The notes under the pieces: model-generated
Databases searched by the model: none
Told to the model about the DNA's origin: nothing
What the model saw: only the letters and a program-made list of their open reading frames with translations
Shown here: in pieces, positions 9,570-20,366 of the stretch
How the letters are laid out: every line of letters begins with the position of its first letter
Numbering within the stretch: position 1 is the first letter of the stretch
DNA from: Aquimarina megaterium XH134
GTDB taxonomy: Bacteria; Bacteroidota; Bacteroidia; Flavobacteriales; Flavobacteriaceae
Assembly: GCF_000520975.1 (NCBI RefSeq)
Contig: NZ_JACB01000004.1
Span: forward strand, 157,351 to 221,350
DNA: 64,000 bases
Direction of reading: 5' to 3'
Program-made: the position numbers and the translations under genes

Positions 9570-10952
9570 ATGAAGAAGATAATCTTAAGTCTTACAGTAA
9601 TTGGAATTCTATTTTCCTGCGGAAAGACAACAAAAGAAGAAACCACTGCCAAGACTGAAACTCAGGAGGTAATAAAAGAAGCACTTCCGCCGGTTAGCGA
9701 TGCCATAATGGAAAATGCAGTTATTTATGAAGCTAATATTCGTCAATATTCTGAAGAAGGTACCTTTAGTGCATTTACCAAAGATATCCCTGTTCTTAAA
9801 AAAATGGGAGTTAAAGTATTATGGATAATGCCTATATATCCTATCTCTACAACCAAAAGTAAAGGATCATTAGGAAGTTATTATGCAGTATCTGATTACA
9901 CAAAGGTGAATCCAGAATTTGGTACTATCGAAGATTTTAGAGCATTGGTAAAAACAGCTCATGATAACGGAATCTATGTGATTTTGGATTGGGTAGCTAA
10001 TCACACTGGCTGGGATCATATTTGGTTAAAAGAACATCCCGAATATTACACCAAAGATAAAAATGGTGCTATCACACATACCGAAGGTACAGATTGGACC
10101 GATGTGGCAGATCTTAATTATGACAATCAGGAGATGCGTGAGCAGATGAAAAATGATATGTTGTATTGGTTAAAAGAAGAAGGTGTAGATGGTTTTAGAT
10201 GTGATGTGGCGGGAATGGTTCCTGTAGATTTTTGGAATAAAACCGTAGCAGAGTTTAAAAAGATTAAACCTGTATTTATGCTGGCAGAAGGCTGGGAGCC
10301 CGAGTTATTAGAAAATGCCTTTGATATGGGATATGGATGGGATACTCATCATAAAATGAATGATATTGCCCAGGGAAAAGCTAATGTTACCGAATGGGAT
10401 AAAAGAATGGCCCAGATAGATACCATGTATGCAAAAGACGATATTTTAATGAACTTTACATCAAATCATGATGAAAATTCCTGGAATGGTACTGTAGAAG
10501 AAAGAATGGGGGATGCAAAAGAGATGTTAGCAGCGCTTACGTACCTTGCACCTGGTATGCCTTTGATTTATTCTGGACAGGAATATGATATGGATAAACG
10601 CCTTTTGTTTTTTGAAAAAGATACTATTATAAAAAAACAAGGTAAATTTTTCCCATTATATGAAAAATTAGGAGCACTGAAAAATACAAACCCAGCACTG
10701 CATGGTGGTAAAAATGCTGCTTCATATACTCGTATTAAAACTTCTGATGATACTGGTGTATTAGCATTTTTAAGAGAAAAAGACGGTCATAAAGTGATCT
10801 TTATTGCAAATATGACGAAGGAACCCATAAAGTTTACTTTGGCATATGAAGGAAAGTTTACAGATTACCTTTCCGGAGAAATCATAGAAGTATCATCTGG
10901 TGCAGCATATGAATTTGCTGCATGGCAATATCAGATTTTGATTGAAGAATAA
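9570..10952 (+). CDS. GH13 alpha-amylase lipoprotein
   Basis: The lipobox ILFSC places the lipidated Cys near residue 17, followed by a Thr/Glu/Lys-rich linker. The GH13 barrel has Asp212 (in DGFRCD), Glu240 (MLAEGW) and Asp301 (TSNHDE) as the catalytic triad, and the compact 460-aa form lacks extra starch-binding domains. It is likely anchored in the outer membrane, either facing outward to degrade starch (SusG-like role) or facing the periplasm. Which face is not decidable from the sequence. A strong terminator follows at 10977, which ends the maltose locus. Confidence 0.92.
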   Translation: MKKIILSLTVIGILFSCGKTTKEETTAKTETQEVIKEALPPVSDAIMENAVIYEANIRQYSEEGTFSAFTKDIPVLKKMGVKVLWIMPIYPISTTKSKGSLGSYYAVSDYTKVNPEFGTIEDFRALVKTAHDNGIYVILDWVANHTGWDHIWLKEHPEYYTKDKNGAITHTEGTDWTDVADLNYDNQEMREQMKNDMLYWLKEEGVDGFRCDVAGMVPVDFWNKTVAEFKKIKPVFMLAEGWEPELLENAFDMGYGWDTHHKMNDIAQGKANVTEWDKRMAQIDTMYAKDDILMNFTSNHDENSWNGTVEERMGDAKEMLAALTYLAPGMPLIYSGQEYDMDKRLLFFEKDTIIKKQGKFFPLYEKLGALKNTNPALHGGKNAASYTRIKTSDDTGVLAFLREKDGHKVIFIANMTKEPIKFTLAYEGKFTDYLSGEIIEVSSGAAYEFAAWQYQILIEE

Positions 10953-10976
10953 TCAAAATTAGTAGTGTTAATTTAC

Positions 10977-11012
10977 AAAAACGACTTGCTATTGCGAGTC
11001 GTTTTTATTTTT
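10977..11012 (+). terminator. Rho-independent terminator after the amylase genes
   Basis: The stem AAAAACGACTTGC / GCGAGTCGTTTTT with a TATT loop is followed by a T-rich run. It lies 25 bases past the stop of the amylase lipoprotein gene and closes the maltose operon. Confidence 0.88.
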
Positions 11013-11172
11013 TTACAATTTTAAGCACACATTAATTTATTCTTAATTTAATGTAGGAATATGTGTTAAAATAATGCATTTTTTGTCAGTAAAAGCTGAA
11101 TTTATTAACCGAAAACGTTTTAGTTTTTGGGCAAATTAGGTTATTACTATCAATAACGATAGATTTGGCTCA

Positions 11173-12159
11173 ATGACAAAAAAAGTTAAAAATATAGCCG
11201 TACTAACTTCGGGAGGAGATGCTCCCGGAATGAATGCAGCAATTCGTGCTGTAGTTCGGGCGTGTAGCTATTACGATGTAAAATGTTTTGGTATTTATAA
11301 AGGATATGAAGGTCTTATTAATAATGAAGTCGAAGTATTAAATGCACGATCTGTTCGTAATGTTATAAATAAAGGAGGAACTTTTCTTAAATCTGCCCGC
11401 TCAAAAGAATTTAGAACTATAGAAGGTAGGCAAAAAGCATATGAAAACCTAGTTAAAAATAGTATTGATGCACTTGTTGTAATTGGTGGTGACGGAAGTT
11501 TTACAGGAGCTTTAAAATTATCAGAAGAATTTAATTTTCCGGTAGTAGGTATCCCTGGGACTATCGATAATGATATTAACGGTACAGATTATACTATAGG
11601 ATACGATACCGCCTTAAATACAGTAGTAGAGGCAATTGATAAGATTAGAGATACTGCAAGTTCTCATAATCGATTGTTTTTAATCGAAGTAATGGGGCGT
11701 GATGCAGGAGATATCGCTTTAAATGCTGGAATTGGAGCAGGAGCAGAGGAAATTTTAATTCCCGAAGAAGATATGGGAGTAGAGCGACTTATAGAATCGC
11801 TAAGAAAAAGTAAGAAAACCGGAAAAACCTCAAGTATTATTGTAGTAGCAGAAGGGGATAAATCGGGCAAGAATATTTTTGAGCTAGGAGAATATGTCGA
11901 AGAAAATCTTAATGATTACGAAGTACGAGTATCTGTATTAGGGCATATCCAACGAGGTGGACCACCAAGTTGTTATGATCGTGTATTAGCCAGTAAACTT
12001 GGGGTAGGAGCAGTAGAAGCATTATTAAATGGTAAAAGTGAAGTAATGATTGGGATTGTTCATAAGGTGGTTACTATTGTACCTCTTAAAACTGCGTTAG
12101 ATAAAAGGCCTCATAAACATGATGGATTAATAAAAGTAGCAGATATCACTTCTGTATAA
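11173..12159 (+). CDS. pfkA: ATP-dependent 6-phosphofructokinase
   Basis: A 328-aa bacterial PfkA with the glycine-rich ATP site (TSGGDAPGMNAAIRA), GGDGS at 105-109 and the active-site motif PGTIDND at 128-134 containing the catalytic Asp132. The region ending VLGHIQRGGPPSCYDR is the usual fructose-6-P binding segment. It phosphorylates fructose-6-phosphate in glycolysis. gapA follows 57 bp downstream, a common Flavobacteriia arrangement. A 10-bp palindrome (AAAACGTTTT) lies ~52 bp upstream of the start. Confidence 0.97.
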   Translation: MTKKVKNIAVLTSGGDAPGMNAAIRAVVRACSYYDVKCFGIYKGYEGLINNEVEVLNARSVRNVINKGGTFLKSARSKEFRTIEGRQKAYENLVKNSIDALVVIGGDGSFTGALKLSEEFNFPVVGIPGTIDNDINGTDYTIGYDTALNTVVEAIDKIRDTASSHNRLFLIEVMGRDAGDIALNAGIGAGAEEILIPEEDMGVERLIESLRKSKKTGKTSSIIVVAEGDKSGKNIFELGEYVEENLNDYEVRVSVLGHIQRGGPPSCYDRVLASKLGVGAVEALLNGKSEVMIGIVHKVVTIVPLKTALDKRPHKHDGLIKVADITSV

Positions 12160-12189
12160 TTTTGAATAGTATAACCACAGTCAGTATAA

Positions 12190-13218
<1,029 letters not shown>

Positions 13219-13230
13219 AGTATAGTATTA

Positions 13231-13298
13231 GCTATCTGAGCGTAATCGAGAACTATTGTCTCTAATTACTATTTTTCGATTATGCTCGTGTTGATAGC
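13231..13298. repeat. Imperfect stem-loop between gapA and the kinase-like gene
   Basis: GCTATC...GAGCGTAATCGA pairs with TCGATTATGCTC...GATAGC (one G-U position in the long arm), enclosing an A/T-rich loop. It lacks a terminal T-run, so it may be an mRNA 3'-end stabiliser for the pfkA-gapA message. Confidence 0.5.
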
Positions 13299-13365
13299 AT
13301 ATTAAATTCAAAAGAATAAATGTTTAGTATTTATTCTATTTGCTAACCACATAACAAATTTTTAA

Positions 13366-14232
13366 ATGATTTTATTAGCTGATGGCGGTTCTACTAAATG
13401 CGATTGGATTCTTCTGGATGATGTAGGAGAAATCGTTTTTAAAACCCGTACAGAAGGATTAAATCCTGCTGTATTCGAAAAATCTCTCTTAGAAGAAAGA
13501 GTTAGAAAAAACGACAAACTTTCTTCCTATCAAGATAAAATAGAGACTGTTCATTTTTATGGAGCAGGATGCGGTACAAAAAAACCAGCAGTAATGTTGA
13601 AAAAAATCTTTGAGGATTTTTTTGTTGGTGCAGAAGTTATCGTTAAAGAAGATATGGTTGCAGCAGTATATGCCGCTACAACAGAACCAGGGATTATATG
13701 TATTCTAGGAACAGGATCTAATAGTTGCTACTTTGATGGGGAAGATATTCATATGTCTGTAGATTCTCTGGGATATATTCTTATGGATGAGGCTAGTGGA
13801 AATCACTTTGGAAAAAAACTAATACGTGATTATTACTATAAAAGAATGCCTCCCGAAATAGCATCAGAATTTGAAAAACGTTTTGACCTTTCTTCAGATT
13901 CAATTAAAGAAAACTTATACAAAAGAGAAAACCCTAATACATATCTGGCTTCTTTTGCAGAGTTTATTTTTACTAGTGAGCGCAACGGGTATTTTTATAA
14001 AATTATTACCGAAGGTATTCAGGAGTTTATAGAAACCAGAGTCCTGTGTTTTCCAGAATCACAACATGTACCAATACATTTTATTGGTTCGATAGCTCAT
14101 TTTAGTGAAGACATTATAAGAGCAGCTGTCTGGCCATATCACCTAAAGGTTGGAAATATCGTAAGAAGACCTATTGATGGAATTATAGATTACTATCGCA
14201 ATGAGGTAATTAAAAAAAAAAGTAAAGTCTGA
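13366..14232 (+). CDS. BadF/BadG/BcrA/BcrD ATPase family protein (N-acetylglucosamine-kinase-like)
   Basis: The 288-aa protein has ASKHA-fold features: the phosphate-1 loop ADGGSTKCDW at the N-terminus, a second phosphate-binding loop in CILGTGSNSCYFDG (~residues 115-128), and LDEASG-like and HFIGSIAHF segments. The family includes GlcNAc and related sugar kinases. Flavobacteria often carry this gene next to pfkA/gapA. The substrate cannot be read from sequence. It converges with the nitrate-island kinase gene, whose stop is 8 bases away. Confidence 0.8.
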   Translation: MILLADGGSTKCDWILLDDVGEIVFKTRTEGLNPAVFEKSLLEERVRKNDKLSSYQDKIETVHFYGAGCGTKKPAVMLKKIFEDFFVGAEVIVKEDMVAAVYAATTEPGIICILGTGSNSCYFDGEDIHMSVDSLGYILMDEASGNHFGKKLIRDYYYKRMPPEIASEFEKRFDLSSDSIKENLYKRENPNTYLASFAEFIFTSERNGYFYKIITEGIQEFIETRVLCFPESQHVPIHFIGSIAHFSEDIIRAAVWPYHLKVGNIVRRPIDGIIDYYRNEVIKKKSKV

Positions 14233-14239
14233 ATCTCTG

Positions 14240-15565
14240 TTATGAAATAGTATAATTCAAAATGATTCTACTTCCTTCATTAGGAATAGAGTTAATAAAT
14301 ATTCTTCCATTTATGTAGTTCATTCGTTCTTTCATAAAGAATAGGCCCATTCCACCTTTTGCATTATTATTAGGTTTAGAAGGTATAGTATTAATATCGA
14401 ATCCTGTCCCATCATCCTCAATAGTAATACTTAATAAAGAATTAGAATGGTTAATTGTTATTAGAATATAATTAGAATTTGCATATTTAATAGCATTGTT
14501 TACTGCTTCTTGAGTAACACGATATAGGTTAGTTTCAATTAGAGAATCGAATCTCTGTTCAAAATTTGATTTATTCTCAAAAAGAATATTTTTACCAGTT
14601 AGTTTAGAAAGCTCCTTGGCCATTTTATCTAAAGCAATGCCAATCCCATAATCTTTTAATTCGGGAGGAGTAAGATTAAATGTTGCAATTCGAGTTCCCT
14701 GAATTAAATTTTTTGATAATTGTTTTAACCCTTCAATTTTCTGATATGCTTTTTCTGTATTTTCGAGGTTAATAGATTCAATATTAAGCTTAAGTGCAGT
14801 AAGCATTTGCCCAATGCTATCATGAATCTCTTTGGCAATTCTTTTCCTTTCTTCTTCCTGGGCCTCTACAATTTGACTTGCATTTGATTTTTGTAATTCT
14901 TCTTTTTCTCTATATCTGTAAGCATTTAATCGTTCAATTTCAATTTGTGCTTCTTTTCGTTTAGAAATGTCAGAACATAATATAAGTCGTTCAGAGTTTC
15001 CGGATTCTTTAAAAATGGTAAGTATTGAAATATCTAACCAGATTTTTTGCCCTATACTGGTTTTTAACTCAAATTCTTCATTAAATACACTTCCTGAGCT
15101 TTGGGTTATAAGACCGAGTAATCTGTTTTTTTGAACTTCATTAAGATTAATAAGATCGATGAGGTTTTTTCTTTCATAATCGTGCTCGATATTAAGTAAT
15201 TTAGCAAAACGTTCGCTTAAGCTTATGATAGAACCTTTCTTAGAGATTCTTGCATATAAAATGGCCTTATTCATAGAATAGTTTAATGCTACTAATTCCT
15301 GAATTTTTTGATCTCTAGATGCTAGAGACTGTTCTGTTTGTTTCAGGTTTACTTGCGAATTTAGCACAGACTGTTGTAATCGAACAATGAATGTATTTAG
15401 TTTTATAAATAGAATTCCCAGAATGATTAGAAGAACTATTAACGAGATCCATAAATAGTTCTGGTTTATTACAGAAAAAAGCCCCAATACTGCTGTAGCA
15501 AGAGTTATTGTTATACCAATATAAAATAGGAGTTTTATTTTTTTAATATATTGAGATATATTCAT
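14240..15565 (-). CDS. Sensor histidine kinase (PAS, HisKA_3/HATPase), nitrate island
   Basis: Two N-terminal hydrophobic segments (~residues 9-55) are followed by a coiled-coil stretch, a PAS-like domain (~100-205), the HisKA_3 phosphoacceptor box ERKRIAKEIHDSIGQML and a HATPase_c domain with the N-box NNAIKYA and G-boxes DDGTGFD and GGMGLFFMKER. The protein is 441 aa. It lies downstream of nirB, nirD and the DUF4202 gene on the minus strand, 13 bases from the DUF4202 stop. The NarL-type response regulator at 19544 is its probable partner. The signal is unknown; nitrate or nitrite is plausible from context. Confidence 0.9.
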   Translation of the reverse strand: MNISQYIKKIKLLFYIGITITLATAVLGLFSVINQNYLWISLIVLLIILGILFIKLNTFIVRLQQSVLNSQVNLKQTEQSLASRDQKIQELVALNYSMNKAILYARISKKGSIISLSERFAKLLNIEHDYERKNLIDLINLNEVQKNRLLGLITQSSGSVFNEEFELKTSIGQKIWLDISILTIFKESGNSERLILCSDISKRKEAQIEIERLNAYRYREKEELQKSNASQIVEAQEEERKRIAKEIHDSIGQMLTALKLNIESINLENTEKAYQKIEGLKQLSKNLIQGTRIATFNLTPPELKDYGIGIALDKMAKELSKLTGKNILFENKSNFEQRFDSLIETNLYRVTQEAVNNAIKYANSNYILITINHSNSLLSITIEDDGTGFDINTIPSKPNNNAKGGMGLFFMKERMNYINGRIFINSIPNEGSRIILNYTIS

Positions 15566-15578
15566 TTGATCTCAAATT

Positions 15579-16166
15579 TTATCCATTTATTGCTTGTTTA
15601 ATCAGATCTAAAGCTTTTTCAGAATACAAAAGCTGTAAAGCGGCTTTATGTCCTTTTTCAGACATTTTACGCCATGTCTTTTGTAAAATATCAATTACTT
15701 TTTCTTCAGTATGTTTTATTAAAAAATCTTCATAATAAAAATTAAGAAAGACAAGGCAAATCACATCTTCAAGGGTTTGCGTTTCTTCATCTTTTTTTAA
15801 TTTTTTCTTTTGAAGCAAAAAAGAAACTCTATTTATAGTTTCTATGTCATAACCTATGTGTTGAAGGATTTCTGATGCTTTTTTAGCATGAAACTTTTTT
15901 AAATCTTCTCTCCATTTTAGATAACCTGTTCGATCCATTACATAGTTAGAACGAGGAATCTCCCATCGACAAATATGTTGAGAACGAGCAGCTAGTTTTA
16001 ACGCATCAGAAGCTTCTGGATCAAATGTTTCTAGTGTTTGTGTCATTCGCTGTCCATAAATTAATTCTTTGGGTATAAGACTCCCGTTTACGTCTTCTGT
16101 ATTGGGATCTTGAGTATTTGCTTTATCAAATAATGTATAAGCTTCAGTTAATTTTTTAACAGACAT
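15579..16166 (-). CDS. DUF4202 family protein of the nitrite-reductase locus
   Basis: The 195-aa soluble protein contains the conserved DUF4202 block (GQRMTQTLETFDPEAS, ARSQHICRWEIPRS). The His/Glu pattern is reminiscent of an HD-type metal site, although no canonical HD motif is seen. DUF4202 genes recur beside assimilatory nitrite reductase in several phyla. Here the gene lies between nirD and the histidine kinase, 13 bases from the kinase start. A maturation or regulatory role in nitrite reduction is inferred from this association only. Confidence 0.82.
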   Translation of the reverse strand: MSVKKLTEAYTLFDKANTQDPNTEDVNGSLIPKELIYGQRMTQTLETFDPEASDALKLAARSQHICRWEIPRSNYVMDRTGYLKWREDLKKFHAKKASEILQHIGYDIETINRVSFLLQKKKLKKDEETQTLEDVICLVFLNFYYEDFLIKHTEEKVIDILQKTWRKMSEKGHKAALQLLYSEKALDLIKQAING

Positions 16167-16245
16167 AGTGTTTTGTATATTGATATTCTAACAAAGTTAG
16201 AGTTTTTTGGATCAGGATGTATGATTGCGAATCAAATAATCCTTT

Positions 16246-16623
16246 CTATTCTACAAAACCAACAAACACGTTGTCGTCTTCTATTTTTACTGGATATATA
16301 GCGATAGGAGTGAGATCTCCGTCTAGATTTTTACCAGTATCTAATGAAAATGTTTTTTTATGCATTGGGCATGCTATTTTTGGCACCCCGTTCTGGTCGC
16401 CTGTCATCCCTCTGCTTAGAACCATTTCCATTTTATGTGGGCATACATTCTGGCAGGCATACCAGGCATTTTTTCTTTCAAAATTAAAAATTGCAATTTG
16501 CTTGTTTTTATATTTAATGCATGCGCCACTATTTTTTAGAAAGTCGCTCACCTTTCCTGCTTCAAACCAAATTGTAACATTTTCTATTGTAGTGGTTTTG
16601 TATATTTCTAATATTTCTTCCAT
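16246..16623 (-). CDS. nirD: Nitrite reductase small subunit, Rieske-type
   Basis: The 125-aa Rieske-fold protein begins 15 bases downstream of the nirB stop on the same strand. It carries NVCPHKM (Cys-x-His) and ACPMHKKTF (Cys-x2-His), the ligand pattern of a [2Fe-2S] Rieske centre, so a real cluster is expected. It pairs with NirB for NAD(P)H-dependent reduction of nitrite to ammonium in the cytosol. Confidence 0.94.
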   Translation of the reverse strand: MEEILEIYKTTTIENVTIWFEAGKVSDFLKNSGACIKYKNKQIAIFNFERKNAWYACQNVCPHKMEMVLSRGMTGDQNGVPKIACPMHKKTFSLDTGKNLDGDLTPIAIYPVKIEDDNVFVGFVE

Positions 16624-16638
16624 ACTGTTTTTTCTATT

Positions 16639-19155
16639 TTATTTCCAAGGCTCTGGCATTTTTTGATCCCTTAGAGGAACGAATACAAGGTTGTTATCGG
16701 TTTCATCGCTGTTTACAAAATGATTAAATCGTTTCATGATTTCCTTGTCTTGTATAGCTTGAGTCCATTCACATTTAAATGATCCAACAAGAGTTTTCAT
16801 TTCACTTTCAAGTTCCTCAACAATGTCAAGTTTATTGTGAATTATTACTTGTTTTAGATATTCGATACCTCCTTCAAGCTTATCTAACCACTTTGCAGTT
16901 CTCTCTAGCGGAGCAGCAGTTCTAATATAGAACATGAGGAATCGATCAAGATACCTAATTACGGTTTCATTATCTATTTGTTCTGCCAGGAGTTCGGCGT
17001 GCTTTGGATTGGCGCCTCCATTTCCACAGATATATAGATTCCAGCCTCCTTCTACTGCGATAACTCCAAAATCTTTACATCTTGCTTCTGCGCATTCTCT
17101 TATACATCCAGATACTCCTCCTTTTATTTTATGTGGAGATCTAAGACCTTTATAGCGCTCTTCGAGTTCTATTGCAAAACTTACACTTTCATCCATCCCA
17201 TATCTACACCAGGTAGATCCTACACAACTTTTTACCGTTCGTAAAGATTTTCCATATGCATGACCACTTTCAAATCCGTAATTAATTAGATCTTCCCATA
17301 TTTTTGGAAGTTGGTCTAACCGAGCTCCAAAAAAATCTACTCGCTGCCCCCCTGTTATCTTAGTATAGAGATCATACTTTTTGCCTATTTTACCAAGAGC
17401 AATTAGTTTTTCTGGAGTGATTTCTCCTCCTGGAATTCTCGGTACCACAGAATACGTCCCATTACGTTGAATATTAGCCAAAAATCGATCATTAGAATCT
17501 TGTATTGTAGTTTCTTCATTGGCAGTATCTGCATAGATACTAGCCATGATCGAGGCGATTACAGGTTTGCATACTTCGCATCCGTCTCCTTTACCGTAAT
17601 TATCTAGTATCTGATTATATTTTCTATATCCTTTTAATTTTATGATATCAAAAAGTTCTTGTCTATTATATTCGAAATGCTCACATATTATATCATTTAC
17701 CTTTCTTCCCAGTGATTTAAGAGTAGCATCTACTAAATCTTTTACCATTGGTTTACACCCTCCACAACCCGTTCCTGCTTTGGTACAGGAAATTACATCT
17801 CCAAGATCATTACAAGAGCCATCCTGAATAGCGCTGCATATGACATTTTTACTCACACTTTCGCATGAACAAATCTGGGCATCATCTGGGAGATCCATTA
17901 CATCTCCTAACAAAGAACTATTATCATCATTACGATTTCCTAAAATTAAATCTTCAGGATTTTCGGGTAGAGTCATTGCGGTATTATAAATCTGAAATAA
18001 TGAATTGTAATCTGATGAATCCCCAACCAAAATCCCCCCTAAAAGTTTAGAGCTCTCTTTAGATATATTGATTCGTTTATAAATTCCTTTACGTTTATTT
18101 TTATATATAATGGTATCAACATTTTCACCTTCATGAAGAGCGTTACCAAAACTAGCTACTTCTGTTCCTATAAGTTTCAGTTGAGTAGACATATCGATAT
18201 CTGCCTTCATAATATTTTTGGTATTACCTGTGATTTGTGATACAGCTACATCGGCCATATCATAACCAGGGGCGACAAGCCCGTAGATCATTTTGTTATA
18301 AAGAGCGACTTCACCTATGGCATAAATATGATCATCTGAAGTTTTCATGGTGTTATCTACAATAATTCCACCACGAATTCCCGTTGCTAATTTGCATTCT
18401 TTAGCAATTTCATCGCGTGGACGAATACCAGCCGAGACGACTAACATGTCTACTTTTAGCTCACTACCGTCTACATATTTTAAACCTTCGATAACATGAT
18501 CCCCTTCTATATTTTTAGTTTGTTTACCCAGATGAATATGTAACCCAAGTTCTTCAATTTTAGCTTTCAGCATATCGCTACCTCCCTGATCAAGTTGTCT
18601 GGGCATTAATCTTGGTGCAAATTCTACCACATGGGCTTGCAATCCTAATTCTTTTACAGCATTAGCAGCTTCGAGACCTAATAACCCTCCACCTAATACT
18701 GCAGCTTGATTTTTTCCCTCAGATTTTAGTTTTTTGGCATAATACTTTATAGCTTCGAGATCTTCGATAGTTCTATATACAAACACTCCTTCTTTTTCTA
18801 CACCTGGGATAGGAGGGACAAATGCAGATGACCCTGTAGCTAAGACCAGATAGTCATAAGAATATTTTTCGCCTCTATGATTAATTACAGCTTTTTCTTT
18901 TTTATTGATTTTAGTGATCATTTCAGAAATATGAAGATCAATATTGTTTTCTTCGTACCATGTAGTTGAAGACAGGCTTAAATCTTCTGCCGATTTTCCG
19001 GCATAGTATTCACTTAAATGTACACGATCATATGCTCTTCTTGGCTCTTCTCCAAAAACTGTAAGCTTATAATTATGGAACTTTTCAGAGGCTACAAACT
19101 TTTCACAAAATTTATAACCTACCATTCCGTTGCCTATTACTACTACCTTTTTCAT
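16639..19155 (-). CDS. nirB: NAD(P)H-dependent assimilatory nitrite reductase, large subunit
   Basis: At 838 aa this is a full-length NirB. Its order is an FAD/NAD Rossmann module (VVIGNGMVGYKFCEKF, VLGGGLLGLEAA), a BFD-like [2Fe-2S] domain (CSCESVSKNV ... GCGGCKP), and two nitrite/sulfite reductase domains. The latter have a C-x5-C (SCVGSTWC) and a C-x3-C (GCIREC) for the [4Fe-4S]-siroheme centre. It reduces nitrite to ammonium. The promoter region at 19174-19198 carries the operator-like palindrome shared with the nitrate transporter and nitrate reductase genes. Confidence 0.96.
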   Translation of the reverse strand: MKKVVVIGNGMVGYKFCEKFVASEKFHNYKLTVFGEEPRRAYDRVHLSEYYAGKSAEDLSLSSTTWYEENNIDLHISEMITKINKKEKAVINHRGEKYSYDYLVLATGSSAFVPPIPGVEKEGVFVYRTIEDLEAIKYYAKKLKSEGKNQAAVLGGGLLGLEAANAVKELGLQAHVVEFAPRLMPRQLDQGGSDMLKAKIEELGLHIHLGKQTKNIEGDHVIEGLKYVDGSELKVDMLVVSAGIRPRDEIAKECKLATGIRGGIIVDNTMKTSDDHIYAIGEVALYNKMIYGLVAPGYDMADVAVSQITGNTKNIMKADIDMSTQLKLIGTEVASFGNALHEGENVDTIIYKNKRKGIYKRINISKESSKLLGGILVGDSSDYNSLFQIYNTAMTLPENPEDLILGNRNDDNSSLLGDVMDLPDDAQICSCESVSKNVICSAIQDGSCNDLGDVISCTKAGTGCGGCKPMVKDLVDATLKSLGRKVNDIICEHFEYNRQELFDIIKLKGYRKYNQILDNYGKGDGCEVCKPVIASIMASIYADTANEETTIQDSNDRFLANIQRNGTYSVVPRIPGGEITPEKLIALGKIGKKYDLYTKITGGQRVDFFGARLDQLPKIWEDLINYGFESGHAYGKSLRTVKSCVGSTWCRYGMDESVSFAIELEERYKGLRSPHKIKGGVSGCIRECAEARCKDFGVIAVEGGWNLYICGNGGANPKHAELLAEQIDNETVIRYLDRFLMFYIRTAAPLERTAKWLDKLEGGIEYLKQVIIHNKLDIVEELESEMKTLVGSFKCEWTQAIQDKEIMKRFNHFVNSDETDNNLVFVPLRDQKMPEPWK

Positions 19156-19543
19156 AAATTACGTATTTAAAATTCAAAATTAAGTATTAATACGTATTAT
19201 TGTGATAAGAATTACGTAATTATGAGTATAACAAATTGAGAATCTCTAAAAAATATGCATAGAGTTTTATAAAATCTATTTCACATAATTTTGTTTAGAA
19301 AGAATTGTTTTTCTTTTTTTGAAGACCTGAAACTGGCCATAAAATCTGTTTTGAAAAACTGTTTGCAGTAAGAGTATTTCAATTTCAATAGTTTTAAATA
19401 CTTCTGTTTGTGAACATGGTTAATTCTGTTTTTTTGAATACAAATCCAAGTACAACTACTTAGTCGTTTTTGAAATATTCATATCTTTGAACATAGAGAT
19501 AGTTTTTCTCTCAAAGAAAGTATAATATATTATAACAAATTGT
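19156..19543. other. Divergent intergenic region between nirB and the response regulator
   Basis: This 388-bp gap contains the shared nitrate-regulon element (19174-19198, oriented toward nirB), a further TTACGTAATT palindrome near 19211, and a TATCTTTG (-7-like) element at 19482-19489, 55 bp before the response regulator start. No gene or structured RNA was recognised. Confidence 0.6.
19174..19198 (-). promoter_or_regulatory. Shared nitrate-regulon operator with abutting -7 element (nirB copy)
   Basis: On the minus strand the sequence reads TACGTATTAATACTTA running directly into TAATTTTG, matching the Bacteroidota -7 consensus TAnnTTTG. The TA is shared by both elements. The same arrangement occurs upstream of the nitrate transporter (20367) and nitrate reductase (22058) genes. 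It lies ~20 bases before the nirB start codon. Confidence 0.75.
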
Positions 19544-20236
19544 ATGGTTAGGATTGTATTGGTAGATGATCATTTTTTGGTAAGAGATGGTATAAGAGCT
19601 CTTTTAGAAGATGAGGAACAATACGAAGTAGTTGGAGAAGCTTCGGATGGAATTGAAGCTATTGAACTCGTGCAATCCCTACAACCAGATATCGTAATTT
19701 GCGATATTAGAATGCCTGAAATATCTGGGATTGAGACCGTGCAAAAACTAACATCACTTGGTGTGTCTTCTAAAGCTATTATGCTATCTATGCATGATTC
19801 TGATGAATATATCTTACAATCTATAAATGCTGGAGCAGAAGGGTATCTTCTAAAAGGTGCTAGTAAAGATGAATTTCTTAAAGCACTTTCAGTAGTGAGT
19901 AAAGGAGAAAAATATTTTAGTGGAGATGTGTCTTCTATCTTGATTAAAAAAATAAAGGGAGGAGATAATATATCTTCCGATTATGCATCTTTATCAAAGG
20001 ATACCATATCAATAAAATCTAAAATAACTACACAGAATCCTTTTGATTTAACAAAGAGAGAAAATCAAATACTTCGTTTAGCTATTTCGGGAAAAACAAA
20101 TAAAGATATAGCAGAAACACTCGATATTAGTAAGCGAACTACAGAAGTACATCGATTTAATTTGATGAAAAAAATGAAAGTGAAAAATATATTGGAGCTG
20201 AGTAACAAGGCCAAAAAATATGGCATGATTGATTAA
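19544..20236 (+). CDS. NarL/FixJ-type response regulator (REC-LuxR)
   Basis: The 230-aa protein has a receiver domain (VDDHFLVRDGI; phosphoacceptor Asp in IVICDIRMPEISG; conserved Lys in LLKGASKDE), a variable linker, and a C-terminal LuxR HTH (LTKRENQILRLAISGKTNKD ... RTTEVHRFNLMKKM). It lies between the divergent nir and nitrate-uptake genes. The HisKA_3 kinase at 14240 is a natural partner, as such kinases pair with NarL-type regulators. It is the best in-window candidate to bind the shared nitrate-regulon palindrome, though this is inferred. Confidence 0.92.
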   Translation: MVRIVLVDDHFLVRDGIRALLEDEEQYEVVGEASDGIEAIELVQSLQPDIVICDIRMPEISGIETVQKLTSLGVSSKAIMLSMHDSDEYILQSINAGAEGYLLKGASKDEFLKALSVVSKGEKYFSGDVSSILIKKIKGGDNISSDYASLSKDTISIKSKITTQNPFDLTKRENQILRLAISGKTNKDIAETLDISKRTTEVHRFNLMKKMKVKNILELSNKAKKYGMID

Positions 20237-20324
20237 AGATTTACTTCATTCTTCTGTATTGTAAAATTGACAATTATCTTCAAAGTTTTTGTCGAATATT
20301 TAATTTTGAGAAGATATATTTTGT

Positions 20325-20359
20325 AATACGTAATTCTTGTATGAATTACGTATTTTTTA
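20325..20359 (+). terminator. Terminator after the response regulator gene
   Basis: AATACGTAATTC and GAATTACGTATT form a perfect 12-bp stem with a TTGTAT loop, followed by a run of T. It separates the regulator gene from the nitrate transporter gene. The arms also contain TACGTA half-sites like those in the nitrate-regulon element, so a protein-binding role is possible. Confidence 0.65.
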
Positions 20360-20366
20360 ATTTAAA

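Noticed and set aside
11112..11121. AAAACGTTTT palindrome upstream of pfkA as a second LacI-type operator
   Set aside because: It is only 10 bp, A/T-rich and does not match the ACGCAAACGTTTGCGT operator beyond the AAACGTTT centre.
16217..16666. 149-aa plus-strand open frame over nirD
   Set aside because: It is the antisense shadow of the Rieske-type NirD, whose cluster ligands are clear on the minus strand.
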